Shown piece after piece: positions 62,041 through 64,000 of a DNA stretch of 64,000 bases. The stretch is taken from contig CAJNDS010000180.1 of the NCBI GenBank assembly GCA_905221605.1, positions 1 to 64,000 on the forward strand, given 5' to 3'. Every line of letters begins with the position of its first letter. Position 1 is the stretch's first letter. The notes beneath the pieces were generated by a model. It did no database searches and was not told the DNA's origin. It was given only the letters and a program-made list of their open reading frames with translations. A program made the position numbers and the translations under genes. The stretch comes from Symbiodinium natans (lineage: Eukaryota > Sar > Dinophyceae > Suessiales > Symbiodiniaceae).

Positions 62041-62222
62041 TACGCTGCAGCATGACACTGGCGCTTTCAAGCGATGACTCGTCGAACACGTCTTTTTTCA
62101 ACTGAACGCCCTTCGACAAAATGCGCCAAGAGTCGTTCTCCACCAGAACAATGCCAGCACCACAAACCGCCACTAAGTCCGGCCACTGTTCGGTCTGGCG
62201 GGCCTGACATCCCAATGGGAGG
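62041..62222 (-). CDS. Exon of an unidentified protein
   Basis: The minus strand reads WPDLVAVCGAGIVLVENDSW then RILSKGVQLKKDVFDESSLE, hydrophobic then charged, with no stops. A telomeric tract (62225-62310) borders its upstream side. No family match. Confidence 0.55.
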
Positions 62223-62309
62223 GGGTTTAGGTTCTAGGGTTTAGGGCTTAGGGCTTAGGGTTTAGGGTTTAGGGTTTAGGGTTTAAGGTTTCGGGTTTAC
62301 GGTTTAGGG

Positions 62310-63906
62310 CTACAACCTGAAGGTGCCGGCCTTGGCCAAGGGGTGCGCAAAAGGCTGCTGGCAGCTCCAGCCTTTTCAGTCAGTGGTCGCAGCTCCCATT
62401 CTGGGCATAAAGCAATCCCCCCCCCTTTCTCTCTCTTTCGTGGGGCTTCACGGGGGGGGGGTGGGGTTCTCTTGGCGTGAGGGTCGCGAGTATTTCGTCT
62501 TTCTTCTTCGCCTTTTCCTTCCTCTTCTTCTTCTTCTTATGATTCGTCTTCTTCTTCTTCTTCTCCTTCTTCTTCTGCTGGGCTTGGGGGATCTTCGGGG
62601 GTCCCCCCCTGCGCGAGCGCGCCCGAGGTGTCTCAGTCTGTGTGAAGCTGTGCAAAAAATGGGAGAGGACTCTCTGCCCACTCTGATTTATGACTCACCC
62701 GAGGAGCACGCTCAATTGCCCCTGCTCAGAAGCATCCTGGCAAATATGTGCTTTTCTGTCTCATGCGGGTTTGTTCTAAACCCGCCCTCGCCCTCATTCT
62801 CTCAGATCGGAGAGTTTGCGCTGCGGCAAAAGTTTCTCCGAGTCAGGTTGGTGGGAACCCCAACGCACACCCCCGAACAGACCCTAAACCCTAAACCCTC
62901 ACCCTAAACCCTAAACCCTAAACCCTCAACCCTAAACCCTAGAACCCTAAACCCTAGAACCTCCCTCTGCCCGCAACAGCATCCGCTCTTCCCATTTGTT
63001 CTGTGCGGTATGTGCAAGTTTCTCCTATCAGCTTTGTTCGTTATCTCTCTCCCTCTCTCTTTTTCTTCTACTCACGCAGGGGGGGGGGACTCCAGCCACG
63101 ACGGCCCTCTCTCTCTCTCTCTCTCTCTCGCTCTCTCCTTCTTCTTATCCTTATTCGTCTTCGTCTTCTCATTGTTCTTCGTATTATTCTTATTCTTCTT
63201 CGTCTGCTGCTTGGCATGGGGGGTCACACGTGCTGTCTTGGTTTACTTTTTCTGTATTGTTGCCTTTCATTTCTTTCTTTATTTCTGTTCATGTTTTTTT
63301 ATGTTCTTCATTTCTGAGATGTCTTCTTATATCTTTCTGTTGTTCCGTCTTTCTTTCTGTACTGCTTTCTTTTGTTCTTTCTTTCATTATGTACATAGTT
63401 ATTTGTTTCGTTTGTCTTTTTTCTTGTGTTACTTCTTATGTATTTGTTTTGCTCTTGGTGCCTTGCTTATGTCTTTCTTTATTTTTTTCTTTCTTTCATT
63501 TGTTCATTCATTCATTTCCTTCCTTCCTTCCTTCCTTCCTTCCTTCCTTCATTCATTCATTCAGTCATTGATTCATTTATTTTCTCTCCTCTTCTTCTTC
63601 TTTTTTCTTATTCTTCTTATTATTTCTTCTTCTTATTATTCTTCTTATTATTTCTTCTTCTTCTTCTTCTTCTTCTTCTTCTTCTTCTTCTTCTTCTTCT
63701 TCTTCTTCTTCTTCTTCTTCTTCTTCTTCTTCTACGGGGCCTGAGGAAGGGTCTCTCTCTCTCTCTCTCTCTCTCTCCTGCACACTTAAGGATCCCCGAA
63801 GAAATCCGGGCGCTCGCAAACCCAGGACCCATCACACTGAAAGCCAGAACAACGTGTCCGCTTTTCGACGAGGCACCTGTTCCAGGAGAGCAGCTCGCCC
63901 GGCAAT
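62310..63906 (+). CDS. Unidentified plus-strand gene, at least four exons
   Basis: Exon-like segments on the plus strand: 62312-62400 (YNLKVPALAKGCAKGCWQLQ), 62640-62740 (LCEAVQKMGEDSLPTLIYDS then EEHAQLPLLRSIL), 62806-62865 (IGEFALRQKFLRVRLVG) and 63778-63909 (LRIPEEIRALANPGPITLKA then CPLFDEAPVPGEQLARQ and a TAG stop). The second and third join in phase 0 with a GC donor (CTG|GCAAAT) and a TCTCAG acceptor. The introns hold poly-pyrimidine runs, a telomeric tract (62881-62962) and a large CTT array. This is the only clearly plus-strand gene. No family is recognised. Confidence 0.55.
62881..62962 (-). repeat. Telomeric tract in an inferred intron
   Basis: CCCTAAA, CCCTCAA and CCCTAGA units. 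Confidence 0.9.
63040..63775 (+). repeat. Pyrimidine-rich low-complexity block
   Basis: (CT)n at 63105-63135, TTTCTTT text, (TTCC)n at 63515-63550, (CTT)n at 63655-63733 and (CT)n at 63750-63776. The Leu, Ser, Phe and Glu/Arg-rich frames are artefacts. Confidence 0.95.
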
Positions 63907-64000
63907 AGCTAACACCATCATGCTGCCTAAGTCGGCGGGCATCTGGCGGTTTGAGATGTTTGGCTCGAAATTGCAAATCCGACTGACTGCACCTCCGTTT

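Noticed and set aside
63010-63744. A 244-codon plus frame rich in Leu, Ser and Phe
   Set aside because: It is low-complexity pyrimidine sequence. Several frames are open at once, as expected for CTT/CT repeats.
1-64000. tRNA or rRNA genes
   Set aside because: No rRNA core sequence was noticed and no tRNA cloverleaf could be established by eye. A covariance-model scan would be needed to exclude small RNAs.

Overview
This window is dinoflagellate nuclear DNA. Three independent signs support that. The complete 22-nt dinoflagellate spliced-leader sequence is present on the minus strand at 43080-43101. Intronless ribosomal-protein genes stand in head-to-tail tandem (eS8 x2, eL6 x3). The introns I could place mostly have GC donors and AG|G acceptors. 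The plant/alga-type telomere repeat TTTAGGG is scattered through the window in dozens of interstitial tracts, in both orientations. Every gene I could identify by family is on the minus strand; one unidentified plus-strand gene lies at the right edge.

The central result is that the short unique islands between telomeric tracts are not junk: many are exons. Reading codons by hand across them recovers an aspartic protease (family A1, 21448-25731) with both catalytic motifs and about 16 exons, the C-terminal half of a SPOUT1/C9orf114-type RNA methyltransferase (47308-47947), a leucine-rich-repeat protein spread over 28129-32150, an RGG-box exon (49368-49450), and several unidentified multi-exon genes (3085-3438, 12063-12775, 14220-15580, 18052-20084, 62310-63906). 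In these genes the telomeric repeats are intron contents, and in some cases almost the whole intron.

Layout: 1-3525 telomeric repeats with small exons; 3838-4306 mobile-element remnants; 4665-8464 the ribosomal-protein array; 9200-20100 telomere-tract-rich region with exon islands; 21448-25731 aspartic protease; 28129-33310 LRR gene and flanking exons, broken by a 360-bp C-rich block; 34200-41430 elements, microsatellites and few recognisable genes; 41639-43101 a retroposed, frameshifted gene with a tyrosine-recombinase-like domain and a genomic spliced leader; 43600-46650 microsatellite and long telomeric arrays; 47308-51120 methyltransferase, RGG exon and unidentified exons; 53237-62225 scattered exons and elements; 62310-63906 a plus-strand gene.

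At least five families of short palindromic MITE-like elements (called A to E here) recur. Some lie inside introns, and at least two copies of family B are split near their centre by a telomeric tract. There is no operon logic; the genes look like ordinary unidirectional dinoflagellate genes. Intron boundaries were placed by hand from reading-frame continuity and family conservation and need transcript confirmation.
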